38,464 bases of DNA from Oscillospiraceae bacterium (GCA_021205095.1 JAJPYE010000056.1:1-38464), one strand, 5' to 3'; shown: positions 1 to 7,274, counted from the first letter of the stretch. The notes: generated from the sequence alone by a model not told the origin. Program-made: numbers and translations.

Positions 1-49
1 CACTGATACAAGAAACTTTAACAAGTTTACACAAAACTATTGACACAAT
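1..49. mobile_element. Possible terminal end of an IS256-family insertion sequence
   Basis: Bases 25-48 contain TTTACACAAAACTATTGACA, followed directly by ABC-ATPase coding sequence. Ends of IS256/mutator-type elements commonly carry TTTACACAAAA...TTGACA-like inverted termini. I recall this pattern from the family and have not compared it with a database. The similarity to ABC ATPases stops at exactly this boundary. Only one end would lie in the window, so neither target duplication nor transposase can be seen. Confidence 0.4.
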
Positions 50-178
50 CGTTTTTCCGGCTCCGTTTGGCCCCAGAAAACCGTAGCACTCGCTTTTGTC
101 TATTTTAATATTGACATCGAACACGCCACGACCGTGGCCATAGTCCTTTGTCAGATGCTCTATGGCAATGGTAGACAT
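1..178 (-). pseudogene. ABC transporter ATP-binding protein, 5' fragment (probably interrupted)
   Basis: The minus-strand frame opens at ATG 178 behind a good ribosome binding site (GGAGGAAAACGG just upstream) and runs off the window, giving 59 visible residues. Residues 1-43 are a typical N-terminus of an export-type ABC ATPase: a MSTIAIEHLTKDYG start, then GFLGPNGAGKT, with the Walker A lysine at residue 42. In this family the next residues are normally T-T-(I/L)-R and a helix. Here they become IVSIVLCKLVKVSCIS, which does not resemble an ATPase. The change falls at about base 49/50, and the distal bases resemble the end of an IS256-type element. I read this as a gene cut just after Walker A. 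The frame beyond base 1 cannot be seen. It is divergent from the TetR gene at 303, which probably controls it. Confidence 0.6.
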
Positions 179-199
179 CCGTTTTCCTCCTTGTCATTC

Positions 200-228
200 T
201 TGACACAACAAAACAACTGTTGTATTAT
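200..228 (+). promoter_or_regulatory. Promoter of the TetR-family regulator
   Basis: TTGACA at 200-205 and TATTAT at 223-228 are separated by 17 bases, a near-consensus sigma-A promoter. It overlaps the inverted repeat at 213-223, so a protein bound there would block it. Confidence 0.7.
213..223. promoter_or_regulatory. Operator candidate 1 (TetR-type)
   Basis: The perfect inverted repeat ACAAC-T-GTTGT lies within the spacer of the plus-strand promoter. Together with its right flank (TGTTGTATTATGAT) it recurs in slightly altered form at 277-290. The repetition supports a binding site for the neighbouring TetR-family protein. Confidence 0.55.
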
Positions 229-229
229 G

Positions 230-258
230 ATTATAATAAGCGTTGAGAGCGAAGTCAA
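230..258 (-). promoter_or_regulatory. Divergent promoter of the ABC transporter gene
   Basis: On the minus strand TTGACT (258-253) and TATAAT (235-230) are separated by 17 bases. It is adjacent to, and back-to-back with, the regulator's promoter, and both lie between the two operator-like repeats. Confidence 0.65.
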
Positions 259-270
259 CCAACAATTATC

Positions 271-282
271 CAACAAATGTTG
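271..282. promoter_or_regulatory. Operator candidate 2 (TetR-type)
   Basis: The inverted repeat CAACA-AA-TGTTG is followed by TATGATGA and matches the right half and flank of the repeat at 213-223. The two sites are about 58 bases apart and bracket both promoters, an arrangement that suits co-operative autorepression. Confidence 0.5.
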
Positions 283-302
283 TATGATGAATGGAGGAAC
301 TC

Positions 303-866
303 ATGAAAAAAAGCCCGGAAATAACAGACGCAACGCGAAATAAGCTGATTCAGGCGTTTTGCGAGATATACAAGGAAAAACCAATCAGCAAAATAACTGT
401 GAAGGAAATTACAGACGCTGCGGGCTATAACCGATGCACCTTTTATCAATATTTTCAGGACATTTTTGCACTGCTGGAGTATGTTGAGCGGGAAATGATT
501 GAAACGGGCCTGGAAAAAATAAGTACGCTTCAGCCAGAGGCTTCGGATTTCAACCGGCAGTTTGTGCTTGTGCTTTCAGAGGTCCTGCACAAGCATGACT
601 ATTATTCCGTGCTGCTTTTGCGCAGCGGCGCGGGATCGGAATTTTTTAAAAAAATAAAGGAATATATCATACCGGTTATGATGAAGCGCTATCATGTTTC
701 CGAGGAGAATACAAGGGCCATATTTTGCATGGAGTATGGATTGACAGGAATGTTGACGGTGCTGACGCATTGGCTTGAAAACCCGGAAAATTTAACGATA
801 GAGGAGCTGGGGACGTTAATACATGGGATATGGTGTGACGGATTGCTTGCGCAGTTAAAGGAATAG
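303..866 (+). CDS. TetR/AcrR family transcriptional regulator
   Basis: The protein has 187 residues from ATG 303, which follows GGAGG with correct spacing. An upstream in-frame ATG at 291 overlaps that Shine-Dalgarno sequence and is less likely. Residues 8-55 form a TetR-type N-terminal helix-turn-helix (ITVKEITDAAGYNRCTFYQY, with the family's conserved F-Y-x-Y-F at its end). The rest is an all-helical ligand-binding and dimerisation domain with no recognisable ligand signature. The gene is divergent from an ABC transporter ATPase, and the shared intergenic region carries two related inverted repeats over overlapping promoters. The usual role in such pairs is repression of the exporter until an effector binds. 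Base composition is AT-richer than most of the window, consistent with an accessory segment. Confidence 0.9.
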   Translation: MKKSPEITDATRNKLIQAFCEIYKEKPISKITVKEITDAAGYNRCTFYQYFQDIFALLEYVEREMIETGLEKISTLQPEASDFNRQFVLVLSEVLHKHDYYSVLLLRSGAGSEFFKKIKEYIIPVMMKRYHVSEENTRAIFCMEYGLTGMLTVLTHWLENPENLTIEELGTLIHGIWCDGLLAQLKE

Positions 867-1137
867 GACGTATCCGCAAGAAAGATATTGTTTTTCGCCA
901 AGCCTTACGTTAACGGAAGGAATAGGTAGCCGTAGAATGAATCGGTATTATATACGGAGATTTGGGAGATTAGCCATTTTACCCCTCCGGCGGAAGAAAA
1001 TGGAGCAAATTACAGGCCGGGAGACGCAAATTCTCGAAATCCGAGAGTGATTCCCGGTCTGTTGGGTGGTATTCTCACTGACATATTGCTAGAATTTCAG
1101 GCATAAGGAACAAAAAACACCTGAGGAGGTATGCACG
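867..1137. other. Intergenic region upstream of the membrane HTH regulator
   Basis: No gene is seen. It holds a two-part inverted repeat: GGCCGGGA (1015-1022) pairs with TCCCGGTC (1052-1059), enclosing TCTCG-AAATC-CGAGA at 1032-1046. No T-run follows, so a simple terminator is unlikely. TGC-TAGAAT at 1087-1095 is a possible extended -10 for the gene at 1138, with no clear -35. Confidence 0.4.
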
Positions 1138-2487
1138 ATGGGACAGAAATCCATAGGGGCCTTCATCGCCGCGCTGCGGAAGGCCAACGGCATGACCCAA
1201 AAGGATCTGGCGGAGAAGCTGAACGTATCCGATAAGACCGTCAGCCGCTGGGAGCGGGACGAGGGCGCCCCCGACCTCTCCCTGATACCCGTGATTGCGG
1301 AGATTTTCGGCGTGACCTGCGACGAACTTCTCCGGGGCGAGCGAAAGACCCCGGAGGAGCGGGCCAGCGAGGCTGAGGCCGCGGAGGAGAACGCCACCGC
1401 CAGGGGGCAGAAGCAGCGGCAACGACTGCTGGCCGCCAGCCTCACCAGATACAAAAACCACACCTATATCGCCATGGGCGTATCCCTGGCGGGACTGGCT
1501 GCCGCCATGATACTAAACCTGGGCTTTCTCTATGCCATCATTGGGTTTTCCGTGGCTATGATATTTCTGATTGCCGGGGGCGTCTGTCAGCTCATCTTTA
1601 TCAACAATGCCTTTGCCGCTGTGGACGGGATAGACGAGGGCAAGGATTTATACAATTATAAAAGAAGCGTGGTGCGTCTGGGGGAGTATTCCTTCGGCCT
1701 TGACGTGTTTGTGCTGGGGGTGGCGCTGCCGCTGTTGTTTGTGGCCGCCTATCTGGGGCTGAGCGCTGCCAGCTGGCTTGCCTATGGTCTGCTGGCGGCG
1801 GCGGTTCTGACCGTCGTTTATGTCATAATATGCTGGGCCGTCAACGCCTCCCTGGTGAAAAAAGGCGTCCTGCGGATGGATGAAGCGGCGGAGGCCCGCT
1901 ATTGGAAAAGGCACCGGCTCCAGCGAAAATACGGCGTCAGACTGTCCGTGGCGCTGGTTATCACTCTGGCAGTCCAAATTGGGGTCAACGCGGTGGACGC
2001 AACAGTTTTCACCAGCGGAACGCTGTTTGAAGATTACAACAGCTTCGTGGCTTACATCGAGGAGGAGGTTTCGAGAGATACCGATTATTACGGTACCGAA
2101 GCCGTTGCGGTGGTTTCTGAGCCGGAGGAAGAAGCTGTGCTGATTTATGAGGCGTTTACGGAGAATTGGGAGCCGCTGTATTTTGATGAAAATGGAAGCC
2201 CTGTGAGTGAGAGTTATGTAAACTCATTGGGCAATGTGACCTATGGGGACGCCCTGGTGGACGGGGAGGGGAATCTGCTGTGCAAGTGGGTGTGGAGAAA
2301 CCGATCTGTCACCCGCCTCCGCTATGGCGATGTGTCCAGCGGTTATCTGCCCATCATTGTATACGACGAGGAGGCCCTGGCCCACGGGGACTTTGTTCTC
2401 TTCTGGATGAATATTCTGTTTGTCGCGGCCTATGCGGCAGAGGTCGTTGTCACGGTTGTCATTTATCGAAAACAGCAGAAGAAGTAA
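1138..2487 (+). CDS. Transmembrane HTH (XRE-type) regulator with an extracytoplasmic domain
   Basis: The protein has 449 residues and a strong GAGGAGG site upstream of ATG 1138. Residues 1-68 are a classical HTH_3 domain (MTQKDLAEKLNVSDKTVSRW, then EIFGVTCDELLRGE). A charged linker to about residue 100 is followed by hydrophobic segments near 107-127, 129-155, 190-215, 218-240 and 268-288. Next comes a polar, acidic stretch (about 295-420) with no similarity I recognise, and a final membrane helix near 424-443 before a basic tail (YRKQQKK). Many Clostridia encode XRE-type proteins with a few C-terminal membrane helices. The roughly 125-residue loop before the last helix is unusual and could sense something outside the cell. 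No target gene is obvious, since the next genes are convergent. Confidence 0.85.
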   Translation: MGQKSIGAFIAALRKANGMTQKDLAEKLNVSDKTVSRWERDEGAPDLSLIPVIAEIFGVTCDELLRGERKTPEERASEAEAAEENATARGQKQRQRLLAASLTRYKNHTYIAMGVSLAGLAAAMILNLGFLYAIIGFSVAMIFLIAGGVCQLIFINNAFAAVDGIDEGKDLYNYKRSVVRLGEYSFGLDVFVLGVALPLLFVAAYLGLSAASWLAYGLLAAAVLTVVYVIICWAVNASLVKKGVLRMDEAAEARYWKRHRLQRKYGVRLSVALVITLAVQIGVNAVDATVFTSGTLFEDYNSFVAYIEEEVSRDTDYYGTEAVAVVSEPEEEAVLIYEAFTENWEPLYFDENGSPVSESYVNSLGNVTYGDALVDGEGNLLCKWVWRNRSVTRLRYGDVSSGYLPIIVYDEEALAHGDFVLFWMNILFVAAYAAEVVVTVVIYRKQQKK

Positions 2488-2506
2488 AGAATGGGGGAAA
2501 TAAGGT

Positions 2507-2544
2507 AAAAAATCGGAAGGGCATTTCAGTCCTTCCGATTTTTT
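2507..2544. terminator. Bidirectional rho-independent terminator
   Basis: A perfect 14-bp stem (AAAAAATCGGAAGG, 2507-2520, with CCTTCCGATTTTTT, 2531-2544) surrounds a 10-base loop. A-run and T-run flanks let it serve the HTH gene (plus) and the CNNM operon (minus), which converge here. Confidence 0.9.
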
Positions 2545-2553
2545 ATCAGTGGG

Positions 2554-3813
2554 TTATTCCTGCTCCACACGGAGCTTTTCCACCCGCTTGCCGTCGGCCT
2601 CCAGGACGGTGACGGTGAGATTTTTGTAGGTCACGCGGCAGCCGGGGGCGGGGAAGCCGCCTACCATTTCCATGACCCAGCCGCCAACGGTCTCGCTTTC
2701 AAAGTCAAAAGATTTTTCGTCCAGGCCGGTCAGCTCCAGAAAATCTCCGATGGGAAGATCCCCATCCAGCTCCCATAAGCCGTCGCCGGTTTGCACCACC
2801 TCCGGGGCGAACTCGTCCGTCTCGTCCCAGATGTCGCCCACCAGGGATTCCAGCACGTCCTCCATGGTGATGACCCCGGCGGTGCCACCGTATTCGTCTG
2901 TTACGATGGCAAGATGGGTCTGGCGGGAGCGAAGCTGCTCCAGCACGGCAGGGAGCTTCACGGTCTTATAAATCCAGCAGGGTTCGCTGAGCAGAGGACG
3001 CAGGTCGTGAACCTCTCCGTCCAGCATGGCCCGGTATAGAGCGTTGAGGTGCAGAATACCAATGATGTTGTCTGTGTCTCCCTCGTATACAGGCAGACGG
3101 GAGTAGGGGGCGTCGGCGGCGATGCGAAGAACGTCGGCCCAACTGTCATGGATGTCGATGGCCAGCATATCTACTCGCGAGGTCATTACCTGGCTGGCAG
3201 ATATGTCCCCAAAATCCAGGGCGGCCTGGAGAAGCTCGCTGCGTTCCTCGTCCAGCACATCCTCGTCCTCGGCGGTTTCGATGATGGATTGCAGCTCCTC
3301 CACTGCCGCTTCCTGATCGTTTTCTTCGTCCTTTACCGGCAGATGGCCGGTAATCAAATTAATCAGGGAGGTGACGCACCAAATCAGCGGCTTCAGAACG
3401 ATGGACAGCCCCTTTACCGGACCGGCCACGGCAGGTGCCAGGCGGTTTGCGTTTTTCTTCGCCAAAATCTTGGGAATCGTCTCGCCGCAGATGATGATAA
3501 TTACCGTATCGATCACGGTGGCCAGGGTGGCGCAGGCTCCCTCTGGCACACCGGTGCTGGCGGCCAGTCCCAGCGCGATGACGGAGCAGAGAGAGGAGGA
3601 GGCTACGTTTACCAGATTGTTTCCAATCAAAATGGCGCTCAGGGCGTCCTCGAATCTGTCCAAAAGCCCCAGGGCGGTCTTGGCGGAACGGCTGCCGTCC
3701 TCTGCGGCGTTTTCCAGCCGGAGACGGTTTGCGGAGGAAAGGCTCATCTCCGAGGCGGAGAAAAAGCCGGACAGGGCTACGCATATAAGAAGGGCTACGA
3801 TGTAACCAGTCAT
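2554..3813 (-). CDS. CNNM/CBS/CorC-HlyC domain membrane protein (second gene of pair)
   Basis: The protein has 419 residues. The order is a CNNM (DUF21) membrane domain at about 1-190 (LSGFFSASEMSLSSANRLRL and AILIGNNLVNVASSS are family hallmarks), a CBS pair at about 205-325 (PYSRLPVYEGDTDNIIGILH and AIVTDEYGGTAGVITMEDVL), and a CorC/HlyC transporter-associated domain at about 340-419. The family includes MpfA, YhdP and CorC, implicated in Mg2+ efflux or in tolerance of high Mg2+. 'Hemolysin' is a historical name only. Its ATG overlaps the TGA of the upstream paralogue in an ATGA junction, so the two are translationally coupled and may form a heterodimer. No key element is missing. Confidence 0.9.
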   Translation of the reverse strand: MTGYIVALLICVALSGFFSASEMSLSSANRLRLENAAEDGSRSAKTALGLLDRFEDALSAILIGNNLVNVASSSLCSVIALGLAASTGVPEGACATLATVIDTVIIIICGETIPKILAKKNANRLAPAVAGPVKGLSIVLKPLIWCVTSLINLITGHLPVKDEENDQEAAVEELQSIIETAEDEDVLDEERSELLQAALDFGDISASQVMTSRVDMLAIDIHDSWADVLRIAADAPYSRLPVYEGDTDNIIGILHLNALYRAMLDGEVHDLRPLLSEPCWIYKTVKLPAVLEQLRSRQTHLAIVTDEYGGTAGVITMEDVLESLVGDIWDETDEFAPEVVQTGDGLWELDGDLPIGDFLELTGLDEKSFDFESETVGGWVMEMVGGFPAPGCRVTYKNLTVTVLEADGKRVEKLRVEQE

Positions 3814-5099
3814 GACTCCCGGCCTCCTTCCTCCGGCTGATTGGGAAGCTGCCGAACGATAAGCTTGCGGATGCGGTGCTTATAGATGTCGGACACGGTA
3901 AATTCCAGGTCATGGTACAGGAATTTATCCCGCTGGGTGGGCATAAGCTCAAACTGCTCCAGCGTCCACTCTGTCAGGGATTTGTGGGTCAGCTCCGGGT
4001 CATCCTCCGGATCCTCGTAGCCAAGAAGCTCAAAGACCTCGTCCACATCCAACTGCGCGTCCACCTCGTATCGACCGCCGCCCAGGGGCTGGAAGTGTTC
4101 CTCTACTACGTCCTCCTCGTCCCAGATCTCGCCGACCAGCTCCTCCAATATGTCCTCCACCGTCACAAGCCCCAGGGTGCCGCCCCAGGCGTCTGTGACG
4201 ATAGCCATATTCAGCCGTTTTTTGCTCATCTCCGGCAGCAGGGCGTCTACATTGGTGCCGGCAGGGACGAAATACGCCTCGTCCAGCAGGGCGTGTAAAT
4301 CCACGCTGTCTCCCTGCTCCAGCCAGGTCTTTATGTACTTTCGGATTTGAAGAACCCCGATGATATTGTCCACCGTCCCGTCATATACGGGCAGGCGGCT
4401 GTGCCGATGGGAGCGAATGAAGTCCATGATTCTGTCCACCGGCCAGGCGGCGTCCACCGCCGCCATGTACACTCGCGCCGTGAGGACGTGGTCAACGGTT
4501 ACATCCCCAAATTCCAGGGCGGACTGCACCAGGTCGCCCTGTGTTTCCTCAAGGCTTCCGGCGTCAGTCATGTCTTCAATTATGTCGTAAAGCTCATCCT
4601 CGGTAACGGAGACCGCTTCCTCGTTCCCAGGCGTCAGCTTAGCTACGCCCTGCCCGATGGCCGTCAGCACGGCGGAAATAGGGGTAAAAATGCGCATAAA
4701 AAAGCACAGCGAACCTGCGAATCTAAGACAAATTCGCTCGCTGTATTTTCGTGCTATGGTCTTTGGCAGCATTTCCCCGGCCAAAAACAGAACCAGGGTG
4801 GTGGCAAGAGTACCCCAAACAACAGCACCTGTTCCCCAAAGCCTTGTGACCAGCAGGGTGACAATAGCGGCGGCAGACAGATGGATGATATTTGTGCCAA
4901 TCAGGATGGTTGTAATGGCCCGGTCAAAATTGTCCAGAATCCAAAGTGCTTTCTTTGCATGAGCGTCGTTCTTTTCCTGTCGGGCGCGGATACGAGCGCG
5001 GGAGACGGAGGCGAAGGAGGACTCCATCAGCGCAAAATAGGCTGCACCCAGCAGCAGCACGGCGAGTGCCAGGATCGATAGCCAACTGCCATCATCCAT
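3810..5099 (-). CDS. CNNM/CBS/CorC-HlyC domain membrane protein (first gene of pair)
   Basis: The protein has 429 residues and the same domain order as its downstream neighbour: CNNM membrane domain (AAYFALMESSFASVSRARIR near residue 20; TTILIGTNIIHLSAAAIVTL near 62), CBS pair at about 210-330 (HSRLPVYDGTVDNIIGVLQ and AIVTDAWGGTLGLVTVEDIL), then a CorC/HlyC domain ending at about 415. It is clearly homologous to, but well diverged from, the gene at 2554, so the duplication is old. AGGTGG about nine bases upstream of ATG 5099 is the probable ribosome binding site. The pair ends in a shared terminator at 2507-2544. Divalent cation (Mg2+) homeostasis is the likely role by family. Confidence 0.9.
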   Translation of the reverse strand: MDDGSWLSILALAVLLLGAAYFALMESSFASVSRARIRARQEKNDAHAKKALWILDNFDRAITTILIGTNIIHLSAAAIVTLLVTRLWGTGAVVWGTLATTLVLFLAGEMLPKTIARKYSERICLRFAGSLCFFMRIFTPISAVLTAIGQGVAKLTPGNEEAVSVTEDELYDIIEDMTDAGSLEETQGDLVQSALEFGDVTVDHVLTARVYMAAVDAAWPVDRIMDFIRSHRHSRLPVYDGTVDNIIGVLQIRKYIKTWLEQGDSVDLHALLDEAYFVPAGTNVDALLPEMSKKRLNMAIVTDAWGGTLGLVTVEDILEELVGEIWDEEDVVEEHFQPLGGGRYEVDAQLDVDEVFELLGYEDPEDDPELTHKSLTEWTLEQFELMPTQRDKFLYHDLEFTVSDIYKHRIRKLIVRQLPNQPEEGGRES

Positions 5100-5290
5100 A
5101 GGGGATAACCACCTCTTATTTCTTGGAGAGATAACGGTAACAACCGTTGCCCCGCGCCGACGGATGCCAGCGTAAGGCTAAAAATATTTTAATATTATAC
5201 CATGAGATGACAAAGCCGTCAACCGTCTGAGATATGGAAAATAACGGAGTGAAATGGGTTCTGTTGCCGTTTTCTTTCCTCTCATGCCCC

Positions 5291-5319
5291 TTGACATCGG
5301 CAGAGAAAAACGATATAGT
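5291..5319 (+). promoter_or_regulatory. Promoter of tRNA-Pro
   Basis: TTGACA (5291-5296) and TATAGT (5314-5319) are separated by 17 bases, ending 33 bases upstream of the mature tRNA. Confidence 0.75.
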
Positions 5320-5352
5320 ATAACACGGAAATGCCCCGAAGAGGAGCAATAT

Positions 5353-5428
5353 CCGGGTGTTGCGCAGTTGGTAGCGCGCCTGCTTTGGGAGCAGGAGGCC
5401 GCAGGTTCGAATCCTGTCACTCGGACCA
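5353..5428 (+). tRNA. tRNA-Pro (anticodon TGG)
   Basis: A 76-base cloverleaf. The acceptor stem CCGGGTG (5353-5359) pairs with CACTCGG (5418-5424) through one G-U pair. The D arm is GCGC...GCGC, and the anticodon stem CCTGC/GCAGG encloses TTTGGGA with anticodon TGG. The T arm is GCAGG-TTCGAAT-CCTGT, with discriminator A and an encoded CCA at 5426-5428. A promoter and a terminator flank it closely, so it is a single-gene unit. Confidence 0.95.
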
Positions 5429-5437
5429 ATGAATCGT

Positions 5438-5482
5438 AATCCGAGCTGCATTATCCGAGTGGGTAGTGCAGTTCGGATTTTT
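5438..5482 (+). terminator. Terminator of tRNA-Pro
   Basis: AATCCGAGCTGCA (5438-5450) pairs with TGCAGTTCGGATT (5467-5479) through one G-U, followed by a T-run. It starts 10 bases after the CCA end. Confidence 0.85.
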
Positions 5483-5523
5483 CAGTTTCCTCGATTTCAT
5501 GGCGGAAATTTGGGAGGAGAAAT

Positions 5524-5580
5524 ATGGAAAGGCAGGGCAGGCGTGATATAAAATCCGAAGGCGGTTATACCATCATTTAA
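5524..5580 (+). CDS. Possible 18-codon leader ORF
   Basis: ATG 5524 follows TGGGAGGAGAAAT, a stronger ribosome binding site than that of the gene at 5660. It opens an 18-codon frame (MERQGRRDIKSEGGYTII). Fourteen bases later a hairpin forms: TTTGC (5594-5598) with GCAAA (5620-5624) around CTGCCC/GGGCAG, with no T-run. The size and position suit a leader peptide or small ORF, but such frames also occur by chance, and no homologue is known to me. Confidence 0.25.
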   Translation: MERQGRRDIKSEGGYTII

Positions 5581-5659
5581 TCTGACGAATTGTTTTGCTC
5601 CTGCCCTTCGGGCAGCACTGCAAAGCATAATACAATATAAGAATGAAAGGGGTATTGCA

Positions 5660-6436
5660 ATGGACAGCGTATACTTGGCAAATGGAGGACAGACCTATAT
5701 GCCCTTCCAGGAGAATATCCACGTGAAGACGCTTCCCTATGAACCGCTTAAAAGGCCGGAGCCTTCATATGCGCCGCTGGCACTGAATCCTACGGCAGAG
5801 GAAAAGGGCTGGGTTATCCAATCGCAGGCACAGCACTTTCTGCCTGGCGTTACCGCTGCTATGCTCGACTGGTTCTGGGCCAATATGGAAAAGGGATATT
5901 ATCTCTGGGCGCCTGGTTCCCACAAACGCTTTAACTGGGTACGCGAGCCGTGGAAATATGGTTTTTTCTGCTCGGCTCACAAAATATCCGAATCGGTAGG
6001 CGAGGGCGCCGCCGTATTTGGTGGAAGCGGGGTGGAGATACAACGGCTGAACCTGGACTGGTTTCCTTTCTCGTGGGCGCTGGAGCATGTGATTGTCGAG
6101 GGCGTATTCAATGGGGTGGGAGAGTTTGTGGATATGACTGTCCATATGTGGCAGGATAGTTCCGGCGGGTGTGATCATATCACCGCAGCAGTGGCGTCCA
6201 CAACCTTATCGCAGCCCCCTGATTTCGTTTTGGAAATGCTGGAACAGAACCCGGACGCCCACATCGTTCCTCCTAGCGCAACTGACCACTGTGAATATGA
6301 AGCCAGCCGCTGGCCGGTGTTTCTCCCTCAACTCTATGCCTTGTGGGCGGATCATCCAGACCCGACGCAAAGCGTCCCCTGTGATTTGCGGGTGGAAAAG
6401 ACCGGGCCGTATGCCTGGAAATATATCAATCTATAG
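5660..6436 (+). CDS. DAPG hydrolase (PhlG)-like family protein
   Basis: The protein has 258 residues from ATG 5660 (AAAGGGG ten bases upstream). The segment MLDWFWANMEKGYYLWAPGS (residues 68-87) and the following H-K-R-F-N-W resemble the DAPG-hydrolase (PhlG) family, whose founder cleaves a C-C bond of 2,4-diacetylphloroglucinol using Zn2+. PhlG binds zinc through two His and two Glu, the last two as H-x3-E. Here H210 and E214 (HCEYE) fit that motif, and H88 with E126 are candidates for the others. The protein is shorter than PhlG (about 290 residues) and soluble, with no signal peptide. No phloroglucinol genes are nearby. By family it may hydrolyse an acyl-phenol or diketone, but the substrate is unknown. 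Confidence 0.65.
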   Translation: MDSVYLANGGQTYMPFQENIHVKTLPYEPLKRPEPSYAPLALNPTAEEKGWVIQSQAQHFLPGVTAAMLDWFWANMEKGYYLWAPGSHKRFNWVREPWKYGFFCSAHKISESVGEGAAVFGGSGVEIQRLNLDWFPFSWALEHVIVEGVFNGVGEFVDMTVHMWQDSSGGCDHITAAVASTTLSQPPDFVLEMLEQNPDAHIVPPSATDHCEYEASRWPVFLPQLYALWADHPDPTQSVPCDLRVEKTGPYAWKYINL

Positions 6437-6466
6437 CAGCAGACGCAGCCGGGGCGGAGGGGCGCC

Positions 6467-7231
6467 TCACCCTGTTATCAGCTCGTATATGACTCGCACG
6501 AAGAACAGGGCCAATACTGCGCCGATCAGGGGTTTTACGATTTTTGAACCTTTTGTGGTGAAGCATTGAGCGCCTAGGTAATTGCCCGCAATGCCGAAGA
6601 TACCGGCGGTCAAGCCCAGCGCCAGATATACCTGGCCATTGATAAGATATGTCACCAGGGCGGCTATGTTGGTGGCAAGGTTTATGACCTTGGTGGTTCC
6701 GGCGGCGTCGTTCAGGCTCATATGGGCAAGGCCCGTCAAAAGCAGCAGCAGAAAGGTGCCGGTGCCGGGGCCATAGAAGCCGTCGTACACCCCGATGACC
6801 AGCGCAATGACGCTGGCAAGACAGGCGGTGCGCCGTGGGGAGAGGGGTTCCTTCCCGGCGGTCTCCATGCTTTTGCTTTTGAACACATACAGCGCCGTCA
6901 GGGGCAGAATGAACAGCAGAAGAATTTTAAAGATCTGGTCGTCCACCAGCAGAGCCAGATTCGCCCCGCAGGTGGAGCCGACAAGGGCGAACAGGGCGCA
7001 CAGCAGGCTCAGCCTTGCCCGGACATAGCCTTTTCTCCAGAAGCGGTAGGTGGTCAGGGTGGTTCCCATGGCGGAGCTGATTTTGTTGGTGCCAATGCTG
7101 GCGTGGACAGGCAGTCCGGCAATGAGATAGGCGGGCAGGGAGATTAGTCCCCCGCCTCCGGCGATAGCGTCCACAAAGCCCCCTAAAAACACCAGGGGGC
7201 ATACGATTAAATAACGGGCGATTCCTTCCAT
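6467..7231 (-). CDS. TauE/SafE family membrane transporter
   Basis: The protein has 254 residues and is almost wholly hydrophobic, with about eight membrane helices. The N-terminal FLGGFVDAIAGGGGLISLPA and IGTNKISSAMGTTLTTYRF, and the matching second-half motifs (GVYDGFYGPGTGTFLLL; AAGTTKVINLATNIAAL), are the diagnostic repeats of the TauE/SafE (UPF0721, PF01925) family. Members export or import sulfite, sulfoacetate or other small organosulfur anions. The actual substrate here is not indicated by neighbours. AGAGGAT precedes ATG 7231. It is divergent from the carbonic anhydrase gene, whose -35 lies only about 15 bases from this start codon. A complete gene of normal length. Confidence 0.88.
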   Translation of the reverse strand: MEGIARYLIVCPLVFLGGFVDAIAGGGGLISLPAYLIAGLPVHASIGTNKISSAMGTTLTTYRFWRKGYVRARLSLLCALFALVGSTCGANLALLVDDQIFKILLLFILPLTALYVFKSKSMETAGKEPLSPRRTACLASVIALVIGVYDGFYGPGTGTFLLLLLTGLAHMSLNDAAGTTKVINLATNIAALVTYLINGQVYLALGLTAGIFGIAGNYLGAQCFTTKGSKIVKPLIGAVLALFFVRVIYELITG

Positions 7232-7245
7232 GTGTTTATCCTCTG

Positions 7246-7274
7246 TTGACAGAAATTCAAATCGTTTTTATAAT
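7246..7274 (+). promoter_or_regulatory. Consensus promoter of the gamma-carbonic anhydrase gene
   Basis: TTGACA (7246-7251), 17-base spacer, TATAAT (7269-7274): a full consensus match in both boxes. It predicts a 5' leader of about 80 bases. Confidence 0.8.

Noticed and set aside
5601-5615. CTGCCC-TTC-GGGCAG hairpin considered as a terminator
   Set aside because: No T-run follows and it lies immediately before a gene, so it was kept only as a possible leader element.
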